Positions 21,596 through 30,621 of a stretch of DNA of 64,000 nucleotides are shown here, piece by piece; the stretch's first letter is position 1; every line of letters starts with the position of its first letter. The stretch comes from Bacteroidales bacterium (GTDB lineage Bacteria; Bacteroidota; Bacteroidia; Bacteroidales; UBA932), in the NCBI GenBank assembly GCA_017471045.1, contig JAFUWZ010000052.1, forward strand, positions 1 through 64,000, read 5' to 3'. The notes beneath the pieces are model-generated. The model saw only the letters and a list, made by a program, of their open reading frames with translations. It made no database searches and was not told the DNA's origin. The position numbers were made by a program, and so were the translations under genes.

Positions 21596-24110
21596 ATTTC
21601 TTCCGGACGCCGCGGACCGGGGCGGCCGCGAGGGGGTCGTCCGGCCATGCATGCTTGGGATAGCGCCGGCGCAGTTCTTTGCGGACTTCGAAATAAGTGT
21701 CCCGCCAGAAACTGGCGAGATCGGTCGTCAGCTGGACCGGTTTGTATCCCGGGGAAAGCAGTTCCATCAGGACCGGTCGCCGGCCATCGTCCACCCGGGG
21801 CGTTTCGGTCAGCCCGAAACATTCTTGCAGGCGCACCCGCAGGACAGGGAGTTCCGCTCCCTGGCGGTATTCGACTCGGATCCGGCTCCCCGTCGGTACG
21901 CTGATCTGTGAAGGAGCCAGCCGCTCCACGGCCTGCTGCTGCCCGTAAGAGAGCAGGCCCCATAAGGCGGCGCCCAGGTCGATCTTTCTCAATTCGGCGG
22001 CGGTCGTGGCGCGTCCGGCATGGAGTGGCAGCCATTCTTCCGCCCGCGCCAGCACGGCTTCCTGGCTCAGTTCCGGAAGGCAGAGTTCCGGATGCCAGGC
22101 GGCGACGGCCGTGATGCGCCGGCTGAGTTGCTGCACTTCCTCCGACCAGTTAAACATCGACGGACCCTCCTTGCGGGCCGCCTCGCAGAGGATGCGCATC
22201 CTTTCTTCCGGATCCACTTCCACCAGCGGTCGTGCACTGACCAGCAGTTGTCCGATGCGGAGTTCGCGCCGGGCGACCAAGGTGCCCTGCTTGGCGTCCC
22301 AGGCCAGGTGATCCCGGGACCGGGCCATTGCCGGCAGGCATGCTTCCTCCAGCGGGGCGGCCAGAAAGATGCGCCCTTCCGCCCCCGGCCGGGTGTTGAG
22401 ACTTGCCACCGCCAGCCAGTCGTAAGCGCTCAACGCGTCGGAGGCTTCCAGGCAGGCCGGGTCGCCGGAAGCCAGGGTGTATCGGCCGAGACCCTCGGGC
22501 CGCAGGTGCGCGATCCTTTCAGGATAGGCGGCCGCGACCAGGGAGCCGACGGCAAAGGCGTCCGGCACGGCATTGTCTTCCGGTACCCGGACTAGGCGGC
22601 GGTATTGTCCGGCGAGGGGGATGATCCGGTTCCATCCGCGTCCGACGGCCTTGCCGGACCGGGCCGAACGCAGGGCGTCGATCCGGCTGGTCAGGTCGGC
22701 ATCCGCATCCGGACCGCCCAGCGGATCTTTTTCTTCGAGCAGGGCGGCGATGTCGCAGGCGAGGGCCTTGCGCTCCGCCGTATTTGCGCGGACCAGCATG
22801 TGGGCGATCCGCGGATGGCAGGGGAGGGCCTGGATCGCGCGTCCTTCTGTCGTGATGGCCGCCCCGTCCAGGGCGTCGAGCAGGGTCAGCAGACGCCGGG
22901 CGCCCGCGACGGAGGCGGCGGGAGGAGGGGTCAGCCAGGGAAGGGCGTCGATGTCACCGTTGCCCCAGGCCGCGATGTCGAGGACGACGGAGGAGAGATC
23001 GGCTTCCAGGATTTCCGGTTTGCGGGTCGGAGCCATCTGGCGCTCCGTCGCCGGGCTCCATAGCCGGTAGCACACGCCTTGCGCAACCCGGCCGGCCCGG
23101 CCGCTGCGCTGCTCGGCCATGTCCAGGCTGATCCGGACCGTCTGGAGCCCGCTCAGTCCGTTCTGGGGGTCGAATACCATTCTCCGGCAGAGGCCGGCAT
23201 CCACGACGACACGTACGCCTTCGATTGTGAGGGAAGTTTCGGCAATCGGGGTCGCGAGTACGACCTTCCTTTCTCCCGGCGCACTGGGCGCGATGGCAGC
23301 CTGCTGCTCGCGGGTTGGCAACATTCCATACAGGGGATAGACCCGGGTCGGGGAAAGGGCCTCGCCCAGCAACTCCGTACAGCGGCGGATCTCCGCCTCG
23401 CCGGGGAGGAACGCCAGGATGTCTCCCTCATGGTTCCGGTGCGCCTGCCGTACGACGTGGGCGACCGCTTCTGCGGCATGCATCCCGATGTCGGGGACCG
23501 GGGCATGACGGATTTCGACGGGGAATGGGCGGCCTTCTCCCCGGATCAGCGGCGCGTCCAAGGCTGCGCACAGGGCATCGCAGTCGAGCGTAGCGGACAT
23601 CAGGACGATCTTGAGATCCGGGCGGACCAGCCGCTGGGCTTCCCGGGCCAGGGCCAGGGCCACGTCGGCTGTCAGGCTGCGCTCATGGAACTCGTCGAAG
23701 ATCACGGCGGCCACGCCTTCCAGCATCGGGTCCTTGACCAGCATCCGGGTCAGGATGCCCTCAGTCAGCACCTCGATTCGCGTCTGGGCCGAGACGCACG
23801 TCTCGAAGCGCATCCGGTAGCCGACCAGCGATCCGGGTTTCGTGCCGGAGATGGCGGCCATGCGCAGCGCGACCTGCCGTGCGGCCAGACGCCGGGGCTC
23901 CAGCATCAGGATCTTGCCCGTGCGAGAAATCTCAGATGCGCTGTCCAGCCCTTCCAGCAGTGTCAGGGGCAGCAGGGTGGATTTGCCGGAGCCGGGCGGC
24001 GCGGTCACGACGGCGGCCGGCCGGCTCCGGAGCGCAGCATTGAGAGCGCCGGCGATCCGTGCGGCGTTCAGGCTCCGGGCAGACGCGTCTTTGATGAAAG
24101 AATAATCCAT
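21594..24110 (-). CDS. hrpB: ATP-dependent helicase HrpB
   Basis: DExH-box helicase, 838 residues, close to the usual HrpB length (about 810-840). Motif I is APPGSGKSTLLPL (about 36-48), Ia is LEPRRLAARQVA, II is DEFHERS, III is LMSATLD, V is LATPIAETSLTIEGVRVVVD and VI is QRSGRAGR. The HA2 and HrpB C-terminal domains follow, ending in the typical basic tail (YPKHAWPDDPLAAAP then RGVRKK). Function in bacteria is poorly defined (RNA processing or RNA/DNA unwinding). A TATATTCG box ends 8 bases before the ATG. Confidence 0.93.
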   Translation of the reverse strand: MDYSFIKDASARSLNAARIAGALNAALRSRPAAVVTAPPGSGKSTLLPLTLLEGLDSASEISRTGKILMLEPRRLAARQVALRMAAISGTKPGSLVGYRMRFETCVSAQTRIEVLTEGILTRMLVKDPMLEGVAAVIFDEFHERSLTADVALALAREAQRLVRPDLKIVLMSATLDCDALCAALDAPLIRGEGRPFPVEIRHAPVPDIGMHAAEAVAHVVRQAHRNHEGDILAFLPGEAEIRRCTELLGEALSPTRVYPLYGMLPTREQQAAIAPSAPGERKVVLATPIAETSLTIEGVRVVVDAGLCRRMVFDPQNGLSGLQTVRISLDMAEQRSGRAGRVAQGVCYRLWSPATERQMAPTRKPEILEADLSSVVLDIAAWGNGDIDALPWLTPPPAASVAGARRLLTLLDALDGAAITTEGRAIQALPCHPRIAHMLVRANTAERKALACDIAALLEEKDPLGGPDADADLTSRIDALRSARSGKAVGRGWNRIIPLAGQYRRLVRVPEDNAVPDAFAVGSLVAAAYPERIAHLRPEGLGRYTLASGDPACLEASDALSAYDWLAVASLNTRPGAEGRIFLAAPLEEACLPAMARSRDHLAWDAKQGTLVARRELRIGQLLVSARPLVEVDPEERMRILCEAARKEGPSMFNWSEEVQQLSRRITAVAAWHPELCLPELSQEAVLARAEEWLPLHAGRATTAAELRKIDLGAALWGLLSYGQQQAVERLAPSQISVPTGSRIRVEYRQGAELPVLRVRLQECFGLTETPRVDDGRRPVLMELLSPGYKPVQLTTDLASFWRDTYFEVRKELRRRYPKHAWPDDPLAAAPVRGVRKK

Positions 24111-24118
24111 TCCAAACG

Positions 24119-24126
24119 CGAATATA
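24119..24126 (-). promoter_or_regulatory. -7-like box directly before hrpB
   Basis: The minus strand reads TATATTCG (one mismatch), 8 bases before the hrpB ATG. Confidence 0.4.
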
Positions 24127-24162
24127 GCAATAATCTTTCAAGCTTTTATGGCGGATTGTTTG

Positions 24163-24170
24163 TATATTTG
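24163..24170 (+). promoter_or_regulatory. -7 box of the flavodiiron protein
   Basis: TATATTTG matches TAnnTTTG perfectly, with 21 bases to the ATG at 24192. Confidence 0.6.
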
Positions 24171-24191
24171 CGCGATCAAAAAAAACGTGAA

Positions 24192-25373
24192 ATGGTCAAA
24201 TCTCTCAACGAAAGCGTTAAATATATCGGTGTCGATGATCTCGACCTCGATCTCTTCGAAAGCCAATATGTCGTCCCGGAAGGGATGGCGTACAATTCGT
24301 ACCTGATCTTGGATGAAAAGGTGGCCGTCCTCGACACGGCAGATGCCCGCAAGGGGGAGACCTGGAAAGTGCGCCTGCAGGAGGCGCTGGACGGCCGCCG
24401 GCCGGACTATATGGTCGTGCACCACTGCGAGCCGGACCATTCGGCCCTCATCGGCTGGGCGCTCCAGTCCTTCCCGGGACTGACCCTGGTCGCGAGTGCC
24501 AAAGCCCTCCAGATGCTGCCGCAGTTCTTTGAGGGCCTCCCGCTCGAGGGGCGGACCCTGACGGTCAAGGAGGGAGACGTGCTGCCCCTGGGTCAGCACA
24601 GCCTGCAGTTCATCGGTGCGCCGATGGTCCACTGGCCGGAGGTGATGATGTCTTTCGATGTATCCGACGGCGCCCTGTATAGCGCGGATGCGTTCGGCAA
24701 GTTCGGCGCCCTTTCGAAATGCGGTTTCTATGGGCGTGACGATGAAGACTGGGCCTGCGAGGCGCGGCGCTATTATTTCAATATCGTAGGCAAATACGGC
24801 GTTCCGGTGCAGACGCTTCTCAAGAAGGTCTCCGCCCTGCCGGTGCGGACGATCCGCCCGCTCCACGGTCCCATCCTGGAAGTCAACCTCGACCCGTACC
24901 TGTCCCTGTACGACACCTGGAGCCGTTATGAACCGGAGACGGAGGGCGTTTTTATCGCCTGTGCTTCGATCCACGGCGGTACGTTGGAAGCGGCCAGCCG
25001 GCTCGCCGACATCCTGCGGGAGAAGGGCGTCCCGAAAGTTGTCTTGAGCGACCTTTGCCGCTCCGATATCGCGGAAAACGTGGAGGATGCCTTCCGTTAT
25101 CCCAAGATGGTGCTGGCGGCTGCCTCGTACGATGCCGGTCTTTTTACGCCGATGTACGACTTCCTGCACCGCCTGCAGATCAAAGGCTACTGCAAGCGTC
25201 GGGTTGCCCTTTTGGAGAATGGGTCGTGGGCGCCTTCGGCCGCTCGGGTGATGAAGGAGATGCTGGGTACGATGAAGGAAGTGACGGTCGTGGATCCGGC
25301 CGTGACGATCCGCAGCCGGCTGAAAGCGGCGGACATCCCGGCCATCGAGGCGCTGGCCGATACGCTGCTATAA
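24192..25373 (+). CDS. Flavodiiron protein (FprA/ROO-type A flavoprotein)
   Basis: Cytoplasmic O2 or NO reductase, 393 residues from MVKSLNESVKYIG; an in-frame upstream extension from 23079 runs antisense through hrpB and is rejected. The metallo-beta-lactamase-like domain carries the full diiron ligand set: H78, E80, D82, H83, H147, D166 and H225. The flavodoxin domain (about 254-393) opens with IACASIHGGTLEAA, the FMN phosphate loop. The electron donor (rubredoxin or reductase) is not adjacent. With rubrerythrin it forms an oxidative-stress defence typical of anaerobes. Confidence 0.94.
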   Translation: MVKSLNESVKYIGVDDLDLDLFESQYVVPEGMAYNSYLILDEKVAVLDTADARKGETWKVRLQEALDGRRPDYMVVHHCEPDHSALIGWALQSFPGLTLVASAKALQMLPQFFEGLPLEGRTLTVKEGDVLPLGQHSLQFIGAPMVHWPEVMMSFDVSDGALYSADAFGKFGALSKCGFYGRDDEDWACEARRYYFNIVGKYGVPVQTLLKKVSALPVRTIRPLHGPILEVNLDPYLSLYDTWSRYEPETEGVFIACASIHGGTLEAASRLADILREKGVPKVVLSDLCRSDIAENVEDAFRYPKMVLAAASYDAGLFTPMYDFLHRLQIKGYCKRRVALLENGSWAPSAARVMKEMLGTMKEVTVVDPAVTIRSRLKAADIPAIEALADTLL

Positions 25374-25391
25374 CAGGAATCCGATCCTATG

Positions 25392-25422
25392 AAAAAAGCC
25401 GGTGCATCAGCATCGGCTTTTT
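25392..25422. terminator. Bidirectional terminator between flavodiiron gene and tRNA-Ser
   Basis: AAAAAGCCGGTGC, loop, GCATCGGCTTTTT: a stem with one mismatch flanked by A and T runs on both sides. It can end both the plus-strand flavodiiron transcript and the minus-strand tRNA transcript. Confidence 0.75.
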
Positions 25423-25423
25423 G

Positions 25424-25511
25424 CGGAGAGAAGGAGATTCGAACTCCTGATACCCTTTTGGGGTACACACGCTTTCCAGGCGTGCCTCTTCAGCCACTAG
25501 AGCATCTCTCC
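25424..25511 (-). tRNA. tRNA-Ser, anticodon GGA
   Basis: 88-nt class II tRNA on the minus strand. Acceptor 5' GGAGAGA (25511-25505) pairs with TCTCTCC (25431-25425), with discriminator G at 25424. The anticodon loop CCTGGAAAG gives GGA. The long variable arm GTACCCC-AAAA-GGGTA is typical of serine tRNA. The T-loop is GTTCGAATC. CCA is not encoded. Confidence 0.95.
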
Positions 25512-25522
25512 AATTGCGGGTG

Positions 25523-25530
25523 CAAAAGTA
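25523..25530 (-). promoter_or_regulatory. -7 box of tRNA-Ser
   Basis: The minus strand reads TACTTTTG, matching TAnnTTTG, 11 bases before the tRNA 5' end. A TTTC 20 bases upstream could serve as -33. Confidence 0.55.
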
Positions 25531-25543
25531 ATAATAAATTTCG

Positions 25544-25551
25544 TATATTTG
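25544..25551 (+). promoter_or_regulatory. -7 box of holA
   Basis: TATATTTG, perfect consensus, 30 bases before the GTG start of holA. Confidence 0.55.
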
Positions 25552-25581
25552 AAAGTTTTTTTAAACGAATTGTAGAAAAAA

Positions 25582-26625
25582 GTGGCAAAAAGCGGCGTCA
25601 ATATCGAAACACAGACCCGGGATTTAATCCGTGATATCCGGCAGAAAAAATTCAAGCCGGTCTATCTCCTGATGGGAGACGAGCCCTACTATCCGGACCA
25701 GGTGTGCCAGGCGATCCTCGACAACTGCCTGGAGGAGTGGGAGCAGGACTTCAATCAGACGGTCTGTTACGGGTCGGATGTCGATGCCGCGACGGTCATC
25801 GGGGCCGCCCGCCGTTTCCCGATGATGGCCGAGCGCCAGCTGGTCGTCGTGAAGGAGGCGCAGCTGATGAAGGACCTCGAACAACTGAGCCTGTATTGCG
25901 CCAACCCTTTGGACAGCACGGTCTTCGTTGCCCTGATGCACCGCGCTTCCGCCGACAAGCGGAAGGCCTTCTACAAGTCGGTCCAGAAAGTCGGCGTTGT
26001 CGTGGATTCGCCCGCCGTGCGGGACTATGAGATCGTCGGCTGGATCACGCGGTATTATGCGGGCCGCGGGTTGAGTATCGACCCGCCGGCCGCGCAGCTG
26101 CTGGCCGAATCGGCCGGTACGGATCTGGGGACCATCGTCGCGGAGACGGACAAACTGCTCAAGAACCTGCCGGAAGGAACGACGCAGATCCGTGTGGAGG
26201 ACGTCGAGAAGAATGTCGGGATCAGCCGTCAGTTCAGCATTTTCGAGTTGACGAAGGCGCTGTCGGCCCGGGATGCCCGGCAAGCGGTCAAGGTGGCCAC
26301 CTACATCGGCAATTCCGCCCGTTTCGCGATGCCGGCGGCCATCAGCGCCTTGTTCACCCATTTCTACCGTATCCTCAAGTATGAGGCCCTGCTCTCCAAA
26401 GGGGAGCGCCCGTCGCAGGAAGAAAAAGCCGCCGTGCTGGGGGTCTCTCCTTACTTTTTCCGAGAATACGATATGGCGGTGCGCAACTACCCGCTGCCGC
26501 AGTGCATGCGGGTCATCTCCCTGTTGAGCGAGTTCGACTTCAAGGGAAAGGGAGGCCATGTCAGCCAGGAGACGGGAGCCGGCGAGCTGCTGGTCGAGCT
26601 GACCGCTTTGATCCTGGCCGCTTGA
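25582..26625 (+). CDS. holA: DNA polymerase III delta subunit
   Basis: Clamp-loader subunit that opens the beta clamp, 347 residues. The start is GTG (MAKSGVNIETQTRDLIRDI). The N-terminal AAA-like domain has PVYLLMGDEPYYPDQV near 25-40, without a functional Walker A, as usual for delta. LTKALSARDARQAVKVATYI and the helical C-terminal region FFREYDMAVRNYPLPQCMRVI fit the family. Length is typical. It has its own promoter; the ABC transporter gene begins 36 bases downstream. Confidence 0.9.
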   Translation: MAKSGVNIETQTRDLIRDIRQKKFKPVYLLMGDEPYYPDQVCQAILDNCLEEWEQDFNQTVCYGSDVDAATVIGAARRFPMMAERQLVVVKEAQLMKDLEQLSLYCANPLDSTVFVALMHRASADKRKAFYKSVQKVGVVVDSPAVRDYEIVGWITRYYAGRGLSIDPPAAQLLAESAGTDLGTIVAETDKLLKNLPEGTTQIRVEDVEKNVGISRQFSIFELTKALSARDARQAVKVATYIGNSARFAMPAAISALFTHFYRILKYEALLSKGERPSQEEKAAVLGVSPYFFREYDMAVRNYPLPQCMRVISLLSEFDFKGKGGHVSQETGAGELLVELTALILAA

Positions 26626-26661
26626 GTGTAAATATTTATCTATGCAGAAAACAACAAGCAT

Positions 26662-27522
26662 ATGGGACTGATAGAATGTAAAGACATCTGCAAGAACTTC
26701 GGTGAGAAGGTGGCCTTGGACCATGTCTCGCTGGAGATTCCGGAGGGCAGGATCTTCGGCTTGCTGGGCCCCAACGGGGCCGGCAAGACCACGTTGATCC
26801 GCATCATCAACCGGATCGCGATCCCGAATAGTGGGGAAGTCCTGTTCCAGGGCCGCCCGATCACCCAGCGGGACGTGGAGAAAATCGGCTATATGCCGGA
26901 AGAGCGCGGCCTGTACCGCAAGATGAAGGTCGGCGAACAGGCCATGTACCTGGCCCAGCTCAAGGGCATGTCTGCGTCGGCTGCCGTCAAGGAACTGAAG
27001 GAATGGTTCGTGCGTTTCGGCATCCAGGACTGGTGGGGCAAAAAAGTGGAGGAACTCTCCAAGGGCATGGCCCAGAAACTCCAGTTCATCACCACAGTGG
27101 TCCACAAACCCTCGCTCCTGATCCTGGACGAACCCTTCTCGGGTTTCGATCCCGTCAATGCGGAGATCATCCGGACGGAAATCCTCCGCCTGCGGGACGA
27201 AGGGGCGACCATTATCCTCTCGACACACAACATGGAGTCGGTGGAGGAATTGTGTGACAACATCGCCCTGATCAACCAGTCCCGCCTGGTCATCACGGGC
27301 GGCGTGGAAGACATCCGCCGCCAATACGGCAACAACAATGTCGAACTGGTCTATACCGACGCGGACGGCCGCCACACCGAGGTACTGCCCCGGGAAGTGG
27401 ACGGCAATCCCACGCTCAAGGGCTTCCTCGACCGGGGCGTGACCGTCAACGCCTACCGGGAACTGATGCCCCGTATGAATGACATTTTCATCAAACTGGT
27501 AACCGGGGAGGACAAGCTATGA
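26662..27522 (+). CDS. ABC transporter ATP-binding protein, NatA-like
   Basis: ATPase of an ABC-2-type exporter, 286 residues. Walker A is GPNGAGKTT, Q-loop region EKIGYMPEERGLYRKM, signature VEELSKGMAQKLQF, Walker B LLILDEPFSGFDP and switch His STHNMES. The EERGLY and DUF4162-like C-terminal part (YGNNNVELVYTDADGRH) point to the NatA/YhaQ group. Its last codon overlaps the start of the permease gene (ATGA), so the two are coupled. Confidence 0.92.
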   Translation: MGLIECKDICKNFGEKVALDHVSLEIPEGRIFGLLGPNGAGKTTLIRIINRIAIPNSGEVLFQGRPITQRDVEKIGYMPEERGLYRKMKVGEQAMYLAQLKGMSASAAVKELKEWFVRFGIQDWWGKKVEELSKGMAQKLQFITTVVHKPSLLILDEPFSGFDPVNAEIIRTEILRLRDEGATIILSTHNMESVEELCDNIALINQSRLVITGGVEDIRRQYGNNNVELVYTDADGRHTEVLPREVDGNPTLKGFLDRGVTVNAYRELMPRMNDIFIKLVTGEDKL

Positions 27523-28907
27523 ACCTGCGCACCATCAACATCATCATTCGCCGCGAATACCTGAACCGGGTACGGAAGAAGTCATTCCTGATCATCACTT
27601 TCCTGGTCCCGATCCTGTTCGTGGGGATCGCCATCCTGCCCACCCTGATCATGATGGGCACCAAGGAGTCTTCCAAGGATATCGCCGTCGTGGACAAGTC
27701 CGGTATCGTCCTGCCGTATCTCGAAGATACGGAGACCATCCATTATATCGACTTTTCCATGCTCAACGTGGATTCGGTCAAGAATTACATACATGACTTC
27801 GGCGTCGATGCCGTGCTGAGCATCTCCGAACTGGATGAAGAGAACAAGACCGTCACGGCCGAGACTTTCTCCGAAAAGCCCTTGGGCGTGGATATGACGG
27901 AGAACATCAACCGCCGCATCAACGATGCCATCGAGCAGTATCGCATCGACTCCTACAACATCGAGAACCTGGGAGCCATCATGTCGGACGTCAAGTCCCA
28001 TGAGCGGCTGAAGTCCTACACCCTGGACAAGGAGGGCAAGGAAAGCGTCTCCGAGTCGGGTGTGTACATGGCTATCTCGATGATCCTCGGGATGATTCTC
28101 TACATGTTCATCGCGTTGTTCAGCGGCATGGTGATGTCCAGCGTCATCGAAGAGAAGTCCAGCCGGGTTGTCGAAGTGCTCATCTCTTCGGTCAAGGCGA
28201 TCGAGCTGATGTTCGGCAAGATTATCGGCGTCGCCCTGGTCGCGCTGACGCAGTTCCTGCTCTGGATCGTCCTGGGCGGCGTGTTGCTCGGGATCTTCGG
28301 TTCCGTTTTCGGGTCGAAACTCGACCTGCAGTCCCTGATGTCCGACCCGGTGACGGCGACGGTGGTTGAGTCTTCCGGCATGGGCGAGCTGACTGCTACG
28401 GTGGACCTGCCGGCCGCCTCGGATTCCCTGGCGACCACCGCTGTCCCCGAAGAAGCGAAGGTCATCTTCAGTACGATCCGCCATCTGCCGATGGGGCAGA
28501 TCGTGATCGGATTCCTGCTGTACTTCATCCTGGGCTACCTCCTGTATGCTTCGCTCTTTGCCGCCATCGGCTCGGCCGTGGAGAACGAGGGCGACAGCCA
28601 GCAGCTGCAGCTCCCGGTGACGATCCCGCTCCTGCTGGGCTTTTTCATCGCCCTGTATGCCTACAAGGCGCCCGACAGCGCGCTGGTATTCTGGGGATCC
28701 ATGATCCCGTTTACCTCGCCCATCGTGATGCTGGCCCGCATCCCGTTCGGGGTCCCTGTCTGGGAGTTGGCTGTCTCGCTCGTGGTGCTCTTCCTCACGT
28801 TCGTGCTCTGCGCGTATCTGTCCGCCAAGATCTATAAGGTCGGCATCCTGATGTTCGGCAAGAAGTCATCCTGGAAGGACCTGTGGAAATGGTTGAAACA
28901 AAATTGA
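27519..28907 (+). CDS. ABC-2 type permease, NatB/YhaP-like
   Basis: Membrane partner of the NatA-like ATPase, 462 residues. One N-terminal helix (FLIITFLVPILFVGIAILPTL) is followed by a large extracytoplasmic loop (about 50-180), then about five C-terminal helices. EEKSSRVVEVLISSVKAIELMFGKI is the conserved ABC-2 cytoplasmic segment. By family it may export Na+, a lipid or a peptide; no substrate can be read here. It begins an operon-like run with the 5'-nucleotidase pair 8 bases downstream. Confidence 0.9.
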   Translation: MNLRTINIIIRREYLNRVRKKSFLIITFLVPILFVGIAILPTLIMMGTKESSKDIAVVDKSGIVLPYLEDTETIHYIDFSMLNVDSVKNYIHDFGVDAVLSISELDEENKTVTAETFSEKPLGVDMTENINRRINDAIEQYRIDSYNIENLGAIMSDVKSHERLKSYTLDKEGKESVSESGVYMAISMILGMILYMFIALFSGMVMSSVIEEKSSRVVEVLISSVKAIELMFGKIIGVALVALTQFLLWIVLGGVLLGIFGSVFGSKLDLQSLMSDPVTATVVESSGMGELTATVDLPAASDSLATTAVPEEAKVIFSTIRHLPMGQIVIGFLLYFILGYLLYASLFAAIGSAVENEGDSQQLQLPVTIPLLLGFFIALYAYKAPDSALVFWGSMIPFTSPIVMLARIPFGVPVWELAVSLVVLFLTFVLCAYLSAKIYKVGILMFGKKSSWKDLWKWLKQN

Positions 28908-28915
28908 TCCTCGAT

Positions 28916-29794
28916 ATGAGAAATGGAATCGTTTATCTGGCGGCCCTGATCCTGTCCACCGGCATCTGCCTGGCGGCAGGGCCGCAGAAAGCCGACTCGA
29001 CGGCTGCGCCCAACTGGAAGGCCGCCAAGATCGACGGCCACCGGACCGGGGTGACCGCTCCGAGCAAGGATAATGTAAAGACCGCGATCGGTACCGTCGA
29101 AAAAGGCGTCTATACCGCCCCGAACGGGCGCGTGTTCAAGAAAGGGGCGACCCCGGCCGTCGCCCGGCTGATGATCGACGCCCAGCCGGCGATGGCACCC
29201 GTGAAGGAAGTGCTGGGCTACTCCGAGCAGGAGATGAAGCGCTATCGTCCGCAGTGCGAGCTGTCCAACTGGTTCACGGATTTCCTCCGGGCCAAGACCG
29301 CCGAACTGACGGGGCGCAAGGTCGATGTCGCCATCTACAATTTCGGCGGCATCCGCACGGACATGCCCCAGGGCAACATCACGGTGGATGACGTGATGAG
29401 CATGTTCCCGTTCCGGAATACGCTCTGCTACGTCGCGCTGAAGGGCAGCGACTTGCGCGCGATCTTCGATTTTCTCGCCCGGACCGGGATGCAGGCCGTC
29501 AGCGGCGTGCAGCTGGTGGTCCGCAACCACCGGCTGGAGAGCGTCAAGGTCGGCGGCGAACCGCTCGATGACAAGAAGACCTACGGCGTCGCGACGATCA
29601 ACTTCCTGCTCACGGGCGGGGACGGGCTCTTCATCGCCAGGAATGCGCAGGAACTGATCGACAGCGGCGTCTATGTCAAGGATGCGCTGATCCCTTACAT
29701 CCAGCGCCTGACGCGGGAAAGCACGGCCATCATAGGCCGGCTGGACGACCGCGTCGCCGTGTTCAACGACGAGCTTGAAAACAAGGAGGAGTAG
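28916..29794 (+). CDS. 5'-nucleotidase C-terminal (substrate-binding) domain protein
   Basis: Exported protein of 292 residues from MRNGIVYLAALILSTGICLA (signal peptide); an upstream start overlapping the permease is less likely. Residues about 95-270 match the 5'-nucleotidase C-terminal domain: SNWFTDFLRAKTAELTG, AIYNFGGIRTDMPQGNITVDDVM, the MFPFRN motif and NFLLTGGDG. It lacks the metal-binding catalytic domain, which is encoded separately 3 bases downstream. The N-terminal 80 residues, with PNGRVFKKGATPA, have no clear match. Confidence 0.88.
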   Translation: MRNGIVYLAALILSTGICLAAGPQKADSTAAPNWKAAKIDGHRTGVTAPSKDNVKTAIGTVEKGVYTAPNGRVFKKGATPAVARLMIDAQPAMAPVKEVLGYSEQEMKRYRPQCELSNWFTDFLRAKTAELTGRKVDVAIYNFGGIRTDMPQGNITVDDVMSMFPFRNTLCYVALKGSDLRAIFDFLARTGMQAVSGVQLVVRNHRLESVKVGGEPLDDKKTYGVATINFLLTGGDGLFIARNAQELIDSGVYVKDALIPYIQRLTRESTAIIGRLDDRVAVFNDELENKEE

Positions 29795-29797
29795 CGT

Positions 29798-30607
29798 ATG
29801 AAAAACATTTGCAGACATGGATGGATCCTCTTGCTGGCGGTCTTGTGCCTGTCGGCCTGTGCCGCTCCGGGCAGCCGCCTGGTGATCCTGCATACCAATG
29901 ATACCCACAGCCATTTCGACCCGCTGCGCGACGGTACGGGCGGTGTCGTCGAGCGGGCCGCCTTCGTGGACAGCGTCCGGGCCCGTCACGGCGCGTGCAA
30001 CGTCCTGCTCCTGCATGCCGGAGATTTCAGCCAGGGGAGCTCGTACTTCTCGATCCTGAACGGGGATCTGGAGATCGACGTGATCAACGCCATGGGTTAT
30101 GACTGCGTGACGCTGGGCAACCATGAATTCGACAACGGCCTGGAGGAGCTGGCCCGTCGTCTCTCCTCCCTGCAATGCCCGGTCGTGTGTGCCAATTACG
30201 ATTTCACGCCTTTCGAGGCAGGGAAGTACATTACCCCCTACTCGATTGTCCGGAAGGCTGGCATCAATATCGGCATCATCGGACTGCTGTGCGATGTGAG
30301 CAGTGTCGTGAGCCGCGAGACGGCGGACCGCATGCCCTTGCTCGGCACCAACGCCGAGGTGGCCAACAAGTGGGCGAAATACCTCAAGGAAGAAGCGCAG
30401 TGCGACAAGGTGATCCTCTTGACCCATATCGGATACAGCGAGGATGTCGCCCTGGCGGCCGAAGTGCACCATGTGGACCTGATCGTCGGCGGACACTCCC
30501 ACACCTTCCTGGAGGAACCAACCCTCTGCACCGACGCCGACGGCCATCCGCTTCCCGTCATCACCGACGGCTGCTGGGGCCTGGAAATGGGAGAATTCTC
30601 CTTCTGA
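29798..30607 (+). CDS. 5'-nucleotidase N-terminal (metallophosphatase) domain lipoprotein
   Basis: Catalytic half of a UshA-type 5'-nucleotidase, 269 residues, lipoprotein with C21 (LCLSAC). Metal ligands are visible in LHTNDTHSHF, LHAGDFSQGS, LGNHEFDNG, LTHIGYS and GGHSHTF. It ends soon after the GHSHT motif, where full-length enzymes continue into the binding domain. That domain is encoded just upstream, so the two proteins probably form one periplasmic enzyme in trans. Confidence 0.9.
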   Translation: MKNICRHGWILLLAVLCLSACAAPGSRLVILHTNDTHSHFDPLRDGTGGVVERAAFVDSVRARHGACNVLLLHAGDFSQGSSYFSILNGDLEIDVINAMGYDCVTLGNHEFDNGLEELARRLSSLQCPVVCANYDFTPFEAGKYITPYSIVRKAGINIGIIGLLCDVSSVVSRETADRMPLLGTNAEVANKWAKYLKEEAQCDKVILLTHIGYSEDVALAAEVHHVDLIVGGHSHTFLEEPTLCTDADGHPLPVITDGCWGLEMGEFSF

Positions 30608-30621
30608 AACATTCTTGCGGC

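Noticed and set aside
23079..24191. N-terminal extension of the flavodiiron protein by about 370 residues
   Set aside because: The extension is antisense to hrpB, and the -7 box at 24163-24170 lies just before the ATG that gives a normal-length enzyme.
30175..30621. N-terminal extension of the DUF2264 protein overlapping the 5'-nucleotidase gene
   Set aside because: The ATG at 30622 gives a clean lipoprotein signal and the extension only shadows the upstream gene.
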